DNA from: a virus
Virus record (IMG/VR): IMGVR_UViG_3300037635_003489
Coordinates: 1-25,187 of that record
Direction: 5' to 3' (one strand)
Length of the DNA stretch: 25,187 nt
In this document: positions 1-5,981 of the stretch, in pieces
Position numbering within the stretch: the first letter of the stretch is position 1
How the letters are laid out: each line of letters begins with the position of its first letter
Made by a program: the position numbers and the translations under genes
The notes under the pieces: generated by a model
Databases searched by the model: none
What the model was told of the DNA's origin: nothing
The model's input: the letters and a program-made list of their open reading frames with translations, nothing else

Positions 1-100
1 AGAAGTAGTGATTCCAGCCACTAGGCTTATCAGGCTTAGTGTACACCCAGTCAGGCTCACTAGCATAATCATACGGAGTATTAGGGTCAGCGTTGCTCAT
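1..100 (-). CDS. Unknown protein, N-terminal fragment (33 codons, runs off the left edge)
   Basis: A leftward reading frame opens with ATG at 98-100 and stays open to the window edge. It begins MSNADPNTPYDYASEPDW and continues with VYTKPDKPSGW; the visible part is rich in Asp, Pro, Tyr and Trp. I do not recognise the family and too little is visible to assign a role. The start is supported by a promoter whose -10 box (TACAAT) lies six bases before the ATG with no ribosome-binding site between them, the same arrangement as at five other genes in this window, so translation is probably leaderless. It is the first gene after the two tRNA genes, in the same direction. Confidence 0.7.
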   Translation of the reverse strand, partial: MSNADPNTPYDYASEPDWVYTKPDKPSGWNHYF

Positions 101-106
101 GCCGCT

Positions 107-135
107 ATTGTACCACACTCACCTGTGTAGGTCAA
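107..135 (-). promoter_or_regulatory. Sigma-70-type leaderless promoter for the gene at 1-100
   Basis: On the minus strand TTGACC (130-135), a 17-bp spacer, TACAAT (107-112), then six bases and ATG. A TG dinucleotide one base upstream of the -10 box gives an extended -10. The spacer holds CACA-N6-TGTG, an inverted repeat also seen at the tRNA and thioredoxin promoters. Confidence 0.7.
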
Positions 136-148
136 TACTACACTTGTG

Positions 149-228
149 TCCCGTGGGAAGGAATCGAACCTCCCTAGCCAACGGCAGCAGGTTTACAGCC
201 TGCCTCTACTCCCAGGTAGTTCCACGGG
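149..228 (-). tRNA. tRNA-Tyr (GTA)
   Basis: The minus strand folds as a class II tRNA: acceptor CCCGTGG (222-228) pairs with CCACGGG (150-156), discriminator A at 149; D stem CTAC/GTAG; anticodon stem GCAGG/CCTGC around loop CTGTAAA, anticodon GTA (194-196); long variable arm GCC-GTT-GGC; T arm GGAGG-TTCGATT-CCTTC. The 3' CCA is not encoded, so it must be added by the host. It follows tRNA-Ser after only two bases and is probably processed from the same transcript. Confidence 0.9.
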
Positions 229-230
229 TA

Positions 231-318
231 TGGCGGAGCGAGTGGGATTTGAACCCACGGAGGCTTTCACCTCGCTTGTTTTCAAGACAAGTACATTCGG
301 CCGCTCTGTCACCGCTCC
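231..318 (-). tRNA. tRNA-Ser (TGA)
   Basis: Class II tRNA on the minus strand: acceptor GGAGCGG pairs with TCGCTCC (one G-U pair); anticodon stem CTTGT/ACAAG around loop CTTGAAA, anticodon TGA (282-284); long variable arm GAGG/CCTC; T arm GTGGG-TTCAAAT-CCCAC; discriminator G as usual for tRNA-Ser. CCA is encoded (231-233), unlike the neighbouring tRNA-Tyr. Its first base lies seven bases after a -10 box, so the primary transcript may begin at or very near the mature 5' end. Confidence 0.92.
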
Positions 319-325
319 GATGCTA

Positions 326-355
326 ATGATAGCACACTTTATCGTGTGCGGTCAA
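326..355 (-). promoter_or_regulatory. tRNA promoter whose whole spacer is a palindrome
   Basis: Minus strand: TTGACC (350-355), 18-bp spacer, TATCAT (326-331), then seven bases to the first base of tRNA-Ser. The spacer is exactly GCACAC-GATAAA-GTGTGC (332-349), a perfect 6-bp inverted repeat with a 6-base centre. It could be an operator lying between the two boxes. It lacks a following T run, so I prefer promoter/operator over terminator of the lysozyme gene. Confidence 0.6.
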
Positions 356-356
356 G

Positions 357-1013
357 TCACAGATTGCGATACAAGCAACTATAGTTTCCACCTGTGGCCC
401 ACGGGCCGTTACCACAGACTTTACGCAAAGTAATAGCCGCATTAGCCCACTCAGAACTCAGAGTGTTTTGACGGGTACGCAGGCCGTGGAGAGCCATCAG
501 CCAGCCGCCGTCACCGAAATAGCGTCCCCCGAAGTAACCTGCTCGGTTATGCACTGGGTTAAGTTGCACAACACCCGTGTCTCCAGAACTTTCATTTAAA
601 GTATCTGTACCGCAACGAGTCTCCCTGTAGGCAATTCCACCGTCCACAAAAAATGCGGCAGAGTTTCCACTCGGATCGTAATAGTTAAACACTCGTCTGA
701 CTGACTCACAGTCGCCAGGAATGATCGAAGGGGGTCCAGAGGGGGCAGGAATCCTCTCAGCGGGCGCAGGCTGTTCAGGAGCCGTCTCAGGGGCCTGTGT
801 GGCCGGAGGAGCCGTTACGGGCGGCTGTGTGGCCGGAGGAGCCGTCTCAGGGGGCGGTGTAACACGAGGAGGCGGGGGATTGACCCTGACCGCCGTCTCA
901 GTAACCGTAGCCGGTCGATTGAGAATCCCTTCGTGCCACGGGTACGGTTCCGCTTCCACAGCAGCCGATCCCATAAACAGGGCGAGCACAAAAACACCTA
1001 GAAAAACCTTCAT
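357..1013 (-). CDS. Secreted lysozyme / lytic transglycosylase-like protein with Pro-rich linker
   Basis: 218 aa. Likely cleaves host peptidoglycan, probably as the lysis enzyme. Residues 1-21 look like a signal peptide (Lys, hydrophobic core, Ala-rich end). Residues about 45-95 are a Pro/Thr/Ala linker with repeats such as TAPPAT. Residues about 102-218 are a lysozyme-like domain: YRETRC with E131 as candidate catalytic acid, then SSGDTGVVQLNP, the usual second motif, and a C-terminal NAAI-type Trp/Arg segment. Four Cys in this domain suggest disulfides after export. I chose ATG at 1011-1013 over the upstream GTG because GAGGTG (1020-1025) is a ribosome-binding site six bases before it. An extended -10 promoter lies about 50 bases upstream. 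The exact glycosidase class is uncertain. Confidence 0.8.
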   Translation of the reverse strand: MKVFLGVFVLALFMGSAAVEAEPYPWHEGILNRPATVTETAVRVNPPPPRVTPPPETAPPATQPPVTAPPATQAPETAPEQPAPAERIPAPSGPPSIIPGDCESVRRVFNYYDPSGNSAAFFVDGGIAYRETRCGTDTLNESSGDTGVVQLNPVHNRAGYFGGRYFGDGGWLMALHGLRTRQNTLSSEWANAAITLRKVCGNGPWATGGNYSCLYRNL

Positions 1014-1064
1014 TGTTAACACCTCGTCGTCCGTATCTGGTTGATTAAAGAACTAACTTAGAAT

Positions 1065-1073
1065 ATTATACCA
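1065..1073 (-). promoter_or_regulatory. Extended -10 promoter of the lysozyme gene
   Basis: Minus strand TGGTATAAT (TATAAT at 1065-1070, TG at 1072-1073). No good -35 box is visible at 17 bp. This would give a leader of about 45-50 bases carrying the GAGGTG ribosome-binding site. Confidence 0.55.
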
Positions 1074-1089
1074 TTTTTGTGGTGTTGTG

Positions 1090-1317
1090 GTAGCCAGTTG
1101 GGGTGCGACCCCTTACACCTCTAGAGGACTGGTAACTCCCCAGCCGTTGTATTTGTACGAATACAACAGATACATGCTAAGCCGTACAGCCTTCAGAGAA
1201 AAGACTGGCAAAGTCTTACGCTGTGAAATGCCATTCACACGCCTCAACGCCACCTCCCCACCCTAGAGTGGGGAACGCTCTGAGCTTAAGTTCTATTTAA
1301 ACGTCGCTCAGACGACG
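1090..1317. ncRNA. Gene-free stretch with many consecutive hairpins; possible structured RNA
   Basis: No convincing reading frame. Near-perfect hairpins follow one another: GGGGT-GCG-ACCCC and CCTCTAGAGG enclosed by CCAGT/ACTGG (1094-1132); GTTGTATT-TGTACG-AATACAAC (1146-1167); AAGACT/AGTCTT (1201-1216); TGTGAA/TTCACA (about 1221-1238); CCCCAC/GTGGGG (1256-1273); GCTC/GAGC near 1276-1284; CGTCG/CGACG (1302-1317). Which strand is transcribed is not shown; leftward read-through from the promoter at 1646-1674 would cover it. The last hairpin sits just after the stop of the 94-aa gene and is followed on the minus strand by TTTAAAT, so it could be a weak terminator. I could not match the region to tmRNA, a group I intron or an omega RNA. 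Confidence 0.4.
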
Positions 1318-1323
1318 GAAGGA

Positions 1324-1608
1324 TCAGCGAACGGACGAGACCACCTCGCCCCACGCCATACCCTTGTTCGCACGAGTGTTCGCCTCACGAACCCAAGCGG
1401 TAGCCGCAGGATTCAAGAAACGGTCGTACTTCCGGCTACCCTGAAGAGACTTGATCTCACGGGGTGAAAGACCGGCAGTGTGAAGAGTGTTGCCAATCAG
1501 GCCACGAGGATGACGATAAGTCACCATCTTCGATGAACGATTCCGGGAAGACGGGGAACGATCCGCCACCTCGGTTGCTGCCTGAATAATTGCCTTCTTA
1601 GTAATCAA
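1324..1608 (-). CDS. Unknown basic protein, 94 aa, probable TTG start
   Basis: I do not recognise the family. The protein is basic and starts, if TTG is read as Met, MITKKAIIQAATEVADR, followed by a Ser/Arg-rich stretch (SPSSRNRSS), a central segment with LSPREIKSLQG, and a C-terminal helix ending WGEVVSSVR. Basic charge and small size would suit a nucleic-acid-binding protein, but no motif proves it. The frame is open upstream to 1680, but that extension would run through the promoter boxes. TTG at 1606-1608 has AAGGAG six bases before it, the best ribosome-binding site in this part of the window, so it is the likely start. It is transcribed alone from a consensus promoter. Confidence 0.65.
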   Translation of the reverse strand: MITKKAIIQAATEVADRSPSSRNRSSKMVTYRHPRGLIGNTLHTAGLSPREIKSLQGSRKYDRFLNPAATAWVREANTRANKGMAWGEVVSSVR

Positions 1609-1645
1609 CTTGATCTCCTTTTGTTTGTCGTTGTTGATACTGGCT

Positions 1646-1674
1646 AGTATAGTAGCCTCGGCGCAGTCTGTCAA
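1646..1674 (-). promoter_or_regulatory. Consensus sigma-70-type promoter
   Basis: Minus strand TTGACA (1669-1674), 17-bp spacer, TATACT (1646-1651). This is among the closest matches to consensus in the window. It would start a transcript near 1639, leaving about 30 bases with AAGGAG before the TTG start of the 94-aa gene. Confidence 0.75.
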
Positions 1675-1698
1675 GACCAAACTTTTTAAATCAACACC

Positions 1699-1866
1699 TT
1701 ACTTAACTTCAGGTGATCCAAAAACTTGTCGCAGCTTTCCCTCGGCATCCTCGCCACGCTCTTTTTTCTTAACCTCAGCAGGAGCCACTACCTCTTTAGA
1801 CAAGCAGTCAGCCGGGGGGCGGTCTCCCATCATCTCAGGCGGCAGATCATCCCACAGGTCAGGCAT
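1699..1866 (-). CDS. Small acidic/charged unknown protein, 55 aa
   Basis: ATG at 1864-1866 shares TGATG with the thioredoxin stop, so the two are translationally coupled. The product starts MPDLWDDLPPEMMGDRPP and ends KLRQVFGSPEVK, with acidic residues first and a Lys/Glu-rich second half. No family recognised and no membrane segment. The coupling start and the frame filling the gap to TAA at 1699-1701 are the main support. It could be a partner of the thioredoxin or simply a small phage protein. Confidence 0.6.
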   Translation of the reverse strand: MPDLWDDLPPEMMGDRPPADCLSKEVVAPAEVKKKERGEDAEGKLRQVFGSPEVK

Positions 1867-2252
1867 CAGGCGTCCTTTGTCTCCACCCAGATGTACGCAC
1901 CCAGTTCTTTCTCTAACATCCCAAGCGGCCTCCCGCCTACCAAGCTGTACTCTGCTTTACCGTCCACAAAGACCATCAAAGTAGGGATGCTGGTAATGTC
2001 GAACCGCTCCATGAGCAACGGTGCTTTCTCCGCTTCAACTTTAATGACCTGAATCTCATCTGCATACTTTGCGGCAAACTCATCCAGAACAGGTGCCATA
2101 GCCTTACACGGTCCACACCATTCAGCCCAGAAATCTACAAGCACCGGCTTTGCCGACGTGGATACCATGTGCTCAAACTGCTTCTCGTCTACTGGAACGG
2201 CAAATCCTTCTGCCACCACAACACGCTTTACTGATTCTTCGTCTCGTTTCAT
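1866..2252 (-). CDS. trxA: Thioredoxin
   Basis: 128 aa, a full thioredoxin fold with about 20 extra N-terminal residues. The active site WCGPC is at residues 45-49 after VLVDFWAE, and the cis-proline is P90 in TSIPT, followed by LMVFVDG and a C-terminal Gly-Gly segment as in the family. It should act as a cytoplasmic dithiol reductant; phage thioredoxins may serve ribonucleotide reductase, DNA polymerase processivity or repair of oxidised proteins, and here a link to the redox-type genes in the oxygenase operon is only a guess. Start ATG at 2250-2252 lies six bases from a TAGAGT -10 box with no ribosome-binding site, so the mRNA is probably leaderless. The gene is divergent from the oxygenase operon at 2323 and coupled to the 55-aa gene downstream. 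Confidence 0.93.
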   Translation of the reverse strand: MKRDEESVKRVVVAEGFAVPVDEKQFEHMVSTSAKPVLVDFWAEWCGPCKAMAPVLDEFAAKYADEIQVIKVEAEKAPLLMERFDITSIPTLMVFVDGKAEYSLVGGRPLGMLEKELGAYIWVETKDA

Positions 2253-2258
2253 GGTACT

Positions 2259-2287
2259 ACTCTACCACAAATTGTGTAGGCAAGCAA
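2259..2287 (-). promoter_or_regulatory. Leaderless promoter of the thioredoxin gene
   Basis: Minus strand TTGCTT (2282-2287), 17-bp spacer, TAGAGT (2259-2264), six bases, ATG. A TG one base before the -10 gives an extended -10. The spacer contains the 11-bp inverted repeat CACAATTTGTG. Its -35 box directly abuts the -35 box of the rightward promoter. Confidence 0.6.
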
Positions 2288-2316
2288 TTGCACCAACCCA
2301 CATATTTGACTAAAAT
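2288..2316 (+). promoter_or_regulatory. Leaderless promoter of the rightward oxygenase operon
   Basis: TTGCAC (2288-2293), 17-bp spacer, TAAAAT (2311-2316), six bases (ATAGAC), ATG at 2323. There is no ribosome-binding site. Its -35 box starts at the base after the thioredoxin promoter's -35 box; the junction reads GCAATTGC, a palindrome. Confidence 0.65.
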
Positions 2317-2322
2317 ATAGAC

Positions 2323-3024
2323 ATGTACGTCCAAGATAACTTCCTCACCGACCCAGACTTGATTCAAGCCATCAAAGAAGATGAGAGCTTCTTCCCTCCC
2401 CTCATGGACACCTTTGAGGACCGCAATAATATTGGGGACTCTCACGGCATGATGTACCACACCGAAGCGTCATCGTGTTTTGCGCCGTACATGTTTTGGG
2501 ACGGCTGGTGGAACTCTCCTGCCGACACTCTAAAGAAGCAAGTAATTCAGGCTATCTGGGAAAACCCTGCGATAAGAAACTTTAGTTTAGACGACGTTAT
2601 TGGATTTGAGTACTGGACAAGATCATGTGTACCCCCGCAGTACCTCGCACACCACGTCGATGAAGACACATTTCTTTACGCAAAGTATAAAAGATTCAAC
2701 GCTCCGATTGCGGGAAGTGTGTGGTACGGATTCACTGAAGCGCCTGAAGGCGGAATGTTAGAAGTTCATAAAGCCAGCATTGAGGGCTTCCCTGACAATA
2801 TCTTAGAGCAAGAATCAGTAGAAGCGTACCTGTCTCCTAAGGATGATCGAGAACGTATTGCATATGTGCCTAACAGAGTAGTATCGTTTGATGTAGGCAG
2901 GAGAATGCACGAAACTACACCGGTCCTATCAGGAATTCGTCAGGTGCTAGTTGTTAACGTGTGGCATAAGGATCGTCCACCGTTTGCGTTAGAGGCAGGG
3001 GAATTTTTCTATGAGAGTAAATGA
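2323..3024 (+). CDS. 2OG-Fe(II) oxygenase-like protein, first gene of the rightward operon
   Basis: 233 aa. Predicted double-stranded beta-helix dioxygenase using Fe(II), O2 and 2-oxoglutarate; substrate unknown. The iron triad fits H111-x-D113 (in AHHVDED) and H196 (in RRMHETTP), with R206 ten residues later as the 2OG carboxylate ligand (SGIRQVLVVNVW). N-terminal residues 1-90 are rich in Trp, Phe and Asp. It is more divergent than the prolyl-hydroxylase-type proteins downstream: the usual NDxYxGG strand is replaced by APEGGMLEV. The start is fixed by the -10 box six bases upstream. It overlaps the next gene by 14 bases. Fe(II)-dependent function is a motif-based inference. Confidence 0.75.
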   Translation: MYVQDNFLTDPDLIQAIKEDESFFPPLMDTFEDRNNIGDSHGMMYHTEASSCFAPYMFWDGWWNSPADTLKKQVIQAIWENPAIRNFSLDDVIGFEYWTRSCVPPQYLAHHVDEDTFLYAKYKRFNAPIAGSVWYGFTEAPEGGMLEVHKASIEGFPDNILEQESVEAYLSPKDDRERIAYVPNRVVSFDVGRRMHETTPVLSGIRQVLVVNVWHKDRPPFALEAGEFFYESK

Positions 3025-3823
3025 ACTTGATTACGGTGTTATCTACATTGAAGATGCGCTACCTAACGCTGCCGAGTTTATGCGTGTAATTGAAGAACAC
3101 GACACTAACGCCGATTTGTATCCAGTTATCCCAGCGTGGGAAGAATGGTACGACGGCGGTCCAGTACGCACCGAAGACGGCTGGAAACAGATTGTAGAGC
3201 ATACCCATGAAAGCCACAGAGGGCGAGCAAAGCATTTCGACTGGGACCTAAACGAAAATCAACACTGGCCCCGGAAACAAACAACTCCAGATTTTAGTAA
3301 AGCGCACAACCTAGCTGACAAGATAATCAACTTAATTGAACCAGACTACATTAAAGCTCTGGATGTTTGGGCAGGGATAACCGGCAACACGATGCCCGCC
3401 TATATTACACGCAACTACTGCTTACGAGAGTACAGAACTGGTGGCGCTATGGGCGCACACATTGACAAAAACATTGAAAATCCTATAAACACAATGGATT
3501 GGACTGCATTGCTTTACTTAAACGATGATTACGAAGGGGGCGACCTTTCCTTCCATGCCCGTTCACCGGAAGAATTAGACGCACTAGGCACGGACTACAA
3601 TAAACACGCTGATTTTTTTCTGTCCCCTAAAGCCGGAAGTATCGTGATGTTACCGTGTACCGTAACGCACGCCGTTTCAGAAATAACAGCAGGTAATAAA
3701 GCCTATCTCTTTCTGTTTATGCACACCAAGACCAACATAACCAGCGGATTAGGTGAGCCATACTATCCCATAAACGACGCTATCGAAAGGCACCAAAAAG
3801 AAATGAACCACGGCAATGTCTGA
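3011..3823 (+). CDS. Prolyl 4-hydroxylase-type 2OG-Fe(II) oxygenase (Lys variant)
   Basis: 270 aa. The C-terminal catalytic domain (about 128-240) has H150-x-D152 (GAHIDKN), the strand LLYLNDDYEGGDLSF, and H220 (VTHAVSEITAG). The residue ten after H220 that should bind the 2OG carboxylate is K230 (GNKAYLF), as in animal collagen prolyl 4-hydroxylases, rather than the Arg seen in most neighbours. The N-terminal 120 residues are specific to this protein (WEEWYDGGP, HFDWDLNENQHW) and may bind substrate. ATG at 3011 has GGGGAA upstream and lies inside the end of the previous gene; it overlaps the next by 8 bases. Substrate unknown: peptidyl proline is the default for this family, but free amino acids or other small molecules are possible. 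Confidence 0.85.
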   Translation: MRVNELDYGVIYIEDALPNAAEFMRVIEEHDTNADLYPVIPAWEEWYDGGPVRTEDGWKQIVEHTHESHRGRAKHFDWDLNENQHWPRKQTTPDFSKAHNLADKIINLIEPDYIKALDVWAGITGNTMPAYITRNYCLREYRTGGAMGAHIDKNIENPINTMDWTALLYLNDDYEGGDLSFHARSPEELDALGTDYNKHADFFLSPKAGSIVMLPCTVTHAVSEITAGNKAYLFLFMHTKTNITSGLGEPYYPINDAIERHQKEMNHGNV

Positions 3824-4658
3824 GCACTTAGGAATGGGAATCGTCAGGATTGCAGACGCAGTATCCATTGATTCAAACATCTTCCCTACCATTGAGGCCC
3901 TAAGAGCCGAAGCCTTAGCGAAACACTACACATACATTTATGACGACGCCGGTAATGTGCTACACGCCACCAACTTAAGTGGACACCGCTTCACACCAGA
4001 AGAAATTGAAGCAAACTGTGTCAGGATAAATAACTTTAATGACCTTCAACACGAGTGGGAACAAAGCTATTTTAAAACCATAGAAACAGAAGTCTACAAC
4101 GCACTGTTACAGTACGCCACAGAGTTTCCTATGATTGTTCCCTGCCTCTGGTGGAAAACAAAAGGACACGTACTTTCGTACAAGGCGGGATCGGCACTTG
4201 GACTACACGCTGACAATGACATCAACTACCAGCCCCACTACGAGCCAGACTTTCAACTAGGCGTCAAACACGTTTTGGCTGCGATTGCATACTTGAACGA
4301 CGACTATGAAGGAGGCGACATTGTTTTCCCCTACGCCAACGTGACGTACTCGCCTAAGGCCGGAGACGTACTCCTGTTTCCCGCAAACTTTGTTTGTGCT
4401 CACGAAGTCAACCCAATTACCGCAGGCAACCGCTATGCGTACTTATCATACTTTGGACAAGGTTCATCTGCCCCGGAATATGGAGTCAACATAGTAGAGG
4501 ACAGCAGTAACATTTACAGCGGTCAAGTCTGGATGCACGACTTTTTTGTAGACTACGAAGAATATGTTACAAATCATGAACTCAGTGGAGACTTACTTCT
4601 CCCTGTGCTAAGATCGTTCAACTCAAAAGGTACCCGAAAGGAACTTAGTAATGGATAA
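3816..4658 (+). CDS. Prolyl 4-hydroxylase-type 2OG-Fe(II) oxygenase, WWK-KGH subgroup
   Basis: 280 aa. Catalytic residues H131-x-D133 (GLHADND), H196 (CAHEVNPITAG) and R206, with the family strand AYLNDDYEGGDIVFP. Upstream of the triad is CLWWKTKGHVLSY (110-122) and downstream is YFGQGS plus VWMHDFFVDYEEY. These three extra motifs are shared with the leftward genes at 5214, 5981 and 7702, so the four are close paralogues. Overlaps of 8 bases with both neighbours suggest translational coupling. Most likely role is hydroxylation of a protein or small-molecule substrate; nothing in the sequence identifies it. Confidence 0.87.
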   Translation: MSEHLGMGIVRIADAVSIDSNIFPTIEALRAEALAKHYTYIYDDAGNVLHATNLSGHRFTPEEIEANCVRINNFNDLQHEWEQSYFKTIETEVYNALLQYATEFPMIVPCLWWKTKGHVLSYKAGSALGLHADNDINYQPHYEPDFQLGVKHVLAAIAYLNDDYEGGDIVFPYANVTYSPKAGDVLLFPANFVCAHEVNPITAGNRYAYLSYFGQGSSAPEYGVNIVEDSSNIYSGQVWMHDFFVDYEEYVTNHELSGDLLLPVLRSFNSKGTRKELSNG

Positions 4659-5247
4659 AAAATCACTAGTCAATATCCCCTTCTTCCAAGGACATCTTGA
4701 TGACATCGACAACGAGTTAATCTCCCATCAAATCACACAGTACGGTGAACCCTGTGGCGATGAAGAGGAGCCGTGGGACGACCAAGACATTCTGTTACCC
4801 GACACCCCGGAGATAAACGAGCTACTAACTCGCATGACTCGTCTAGTTCAGTATGGCGCAGAAAACAATGACTTAATTCTGAAGAACCAGTGGGCACTAA
4901 ACTTACAGCACGGGAAGAGTGTCGGACCTCACTCTCACCACGCCAACTTTCACATTCACCCCGAAGACTACTGGTCGGCAGTCTACTACCCTATAGCCGA
5001 TGAGAAATCTGCCAAACTCATCCTATCAGCCACTTGGTGTAACACAGTACACAGAAACACACACGTACAGCCGCAATCGGGAATGTACGTTATTTTTCCG
5101 TCCTACGTCCTACACTGGACAGAACGCCAACAGTCACCGGAGACACGTCTTGTAATTGGCGCAAACTTTGATCCCGCAGAACCAAACATGAACGCAAATG
5201 TAGACTTCTCAATCTACGAACGGCGTCCTTCTGTTGACCCCGCCTGA
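4651..5247 (+). CDS. 2OG-Fe(II) oxygenase of the Oxy_5 type (PF13759-like)
   Basis: 198 aa. Resembles the putative 2OG-Fe(II) oxygenase family common in marine bacteria and phages: NQWALNLQHG, then PHSHHANFHIHPEDYWSAVYY (broken here only for description) with candidate iron ligands H94 and H96, then PQSGMYVIFPSYVLHWTE with H155, and R166 in ETRLVIGANF. The family usually ends on this NF segment, as here. ATG at 4651 has AAAGGAAC before it and lies in the last codons of the previous gene (8-base overlap). It is the last gene of the rightward operon and its final 34 bases overlap the end of the leftward gene at 5214 on the other strand. The exact iron ligand set (HxH rather than HxD) is unconfirmed. 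Confidence 0.8.
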   Translation: MDKKSLVNIPFFQGHLDDIDNELISHQITQYGEPCGDEEEPWDDQDILLPDTPEINELLTRMTRLVQYGAENNDLILKNQWALNLQHGKSVGPHSHHANFHIHPEDYWSAVYYPIADEKSAKLILSATWCNTVHRNTHVQPQSGMYVIFPSYVLHWTERQQSPETRLVIGANFDPAEPNMNANVDFSIYERRPSVDPA

Positions 5248-5981
5248 CTGTCAGCAATCAGATTGGGCATCCAAATCCTAGCGCCTTCTTGCCCGACAAT
5301 CTCGTTGTTCGGGGTATCCACACCATAGCAGGCCATGCTTAAAAAGGCAACTCGTCTCCCTGACTCTACAGGATACACTTCATGCCTTCCGACATAACTG
5401 GAGGGGTAAATAGCGACCGACCCAGCTTCCGGCGTAAACGCATAATCTGCATGAGGGAAGTTAATTTCTCCGCCAGTATAATCCGTCCCACAGTTGTTTA
5501 GATAAAGATTAATGCTGGTACTGTTGTGCATCGAAACCTGATTAGGTGGAGATTCACCCCATTCAAACGGTACCTGATCGTCACAGTGGGGACCAATGTG
5601 CTGCCCTGCGTCGTACACCGCCACATGCCCCTTCGGTCGCCACCAAGCCGTTGTAGCCGCATCCGGGAAGATCGTGCAGTACTCTACAAGTGCCCGATAC
5701 AGTGCATCCTCACACGAGTCCACAAAGTCTAAGTACTCCTGAGGAACTTCAGTTGCACGGCTAGCCCCACGAGTTTCCAAGAAGCGCTGTGGGGCCATCC
5801 CGATATCCTCAAGGCTAAACTTGAACCCTGTCTGATTAACGGCATGATCTTTCTCAAACTTAAAAGTCTGCTCCGACTCACCCGTAAGCCAACCACAATA
5901 CTTCGCAAAAAAGTCAGGATCAACTTCCAATACGTTGCGGCAAATCACAACGCCCATACCAACATGCTCTGCTTGAATCAT
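5214..5981 (-). CDS. Prolyl 4-hydroxylase-type 2OG-Fe(II) oxygenase, WWK-KGH subgroup; end of the leftward operon
   Basis: 255 aa. H132-x-D134 (GPHCDDQ), H200 (VGRHEVYPVESG) and R210 complete the Fe/2OG site; the strand reads LYLNNCGTDYTGGEINFP. It has the subgroup motif TAWWRPKGHVAVY (111-123) and the C-terminal IWMPNLIADS. The N-terminal half carries a short VVICRNV strand typical of this group. Ribosome-binding site GGAGGGG lies in the last codons of the upstream gene, whose TAA shares an A with this ATG (TAATG). It is the last gene of the leftward operon and converges tail to tail with the rightward operon with a 34-base overlap, leaving no room for a separate terminator. Confidence 0.87.
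   Translation of the reverse strand: MIQAEHVGMGVVICRNVLEVDPDFFAKYCGWLTGESEQTFKFEKDHAVNQTGFKFSLEDIGMAPQRFLETRGASRATEVPQEYLDFVDSCEDALYRALVEYCTIFPDAATTAWWRPKGHVAVYDAGQHIGPHCDDQVPFEWGESPPNQVSMHNSTSINLYLNNCGTDYTGGEINFPHADYAFTPEAGSVAIYPSSYVGRHEVYPVESGRRVAFLSMACYGVDTPNNEIVGQEGARIWMPNLIADSQAGSTEGRRS

Noticed and set aside
149-318. tRNA genes as a prophage attachment site
   Set aside because: Both tRNAs are complete, and there is no integrase gene or direct-repeat partner in the window.
332-349. GCACAC/GTGTGC hairpin as lysozyme terminator
   Set aside because: No T run follows on the minus strand, and it lies exactly between good -35 and -10 boxes, so an operator/promoter role fits better.
1090-1317. 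tmRNA, group I intron or transposon-associated guide RNA
   Set aside because: No T-arm/CCA end, no intron core or split gene, and no TnpB/IscB-like gene nearby; kept only as an unclassified structured region.
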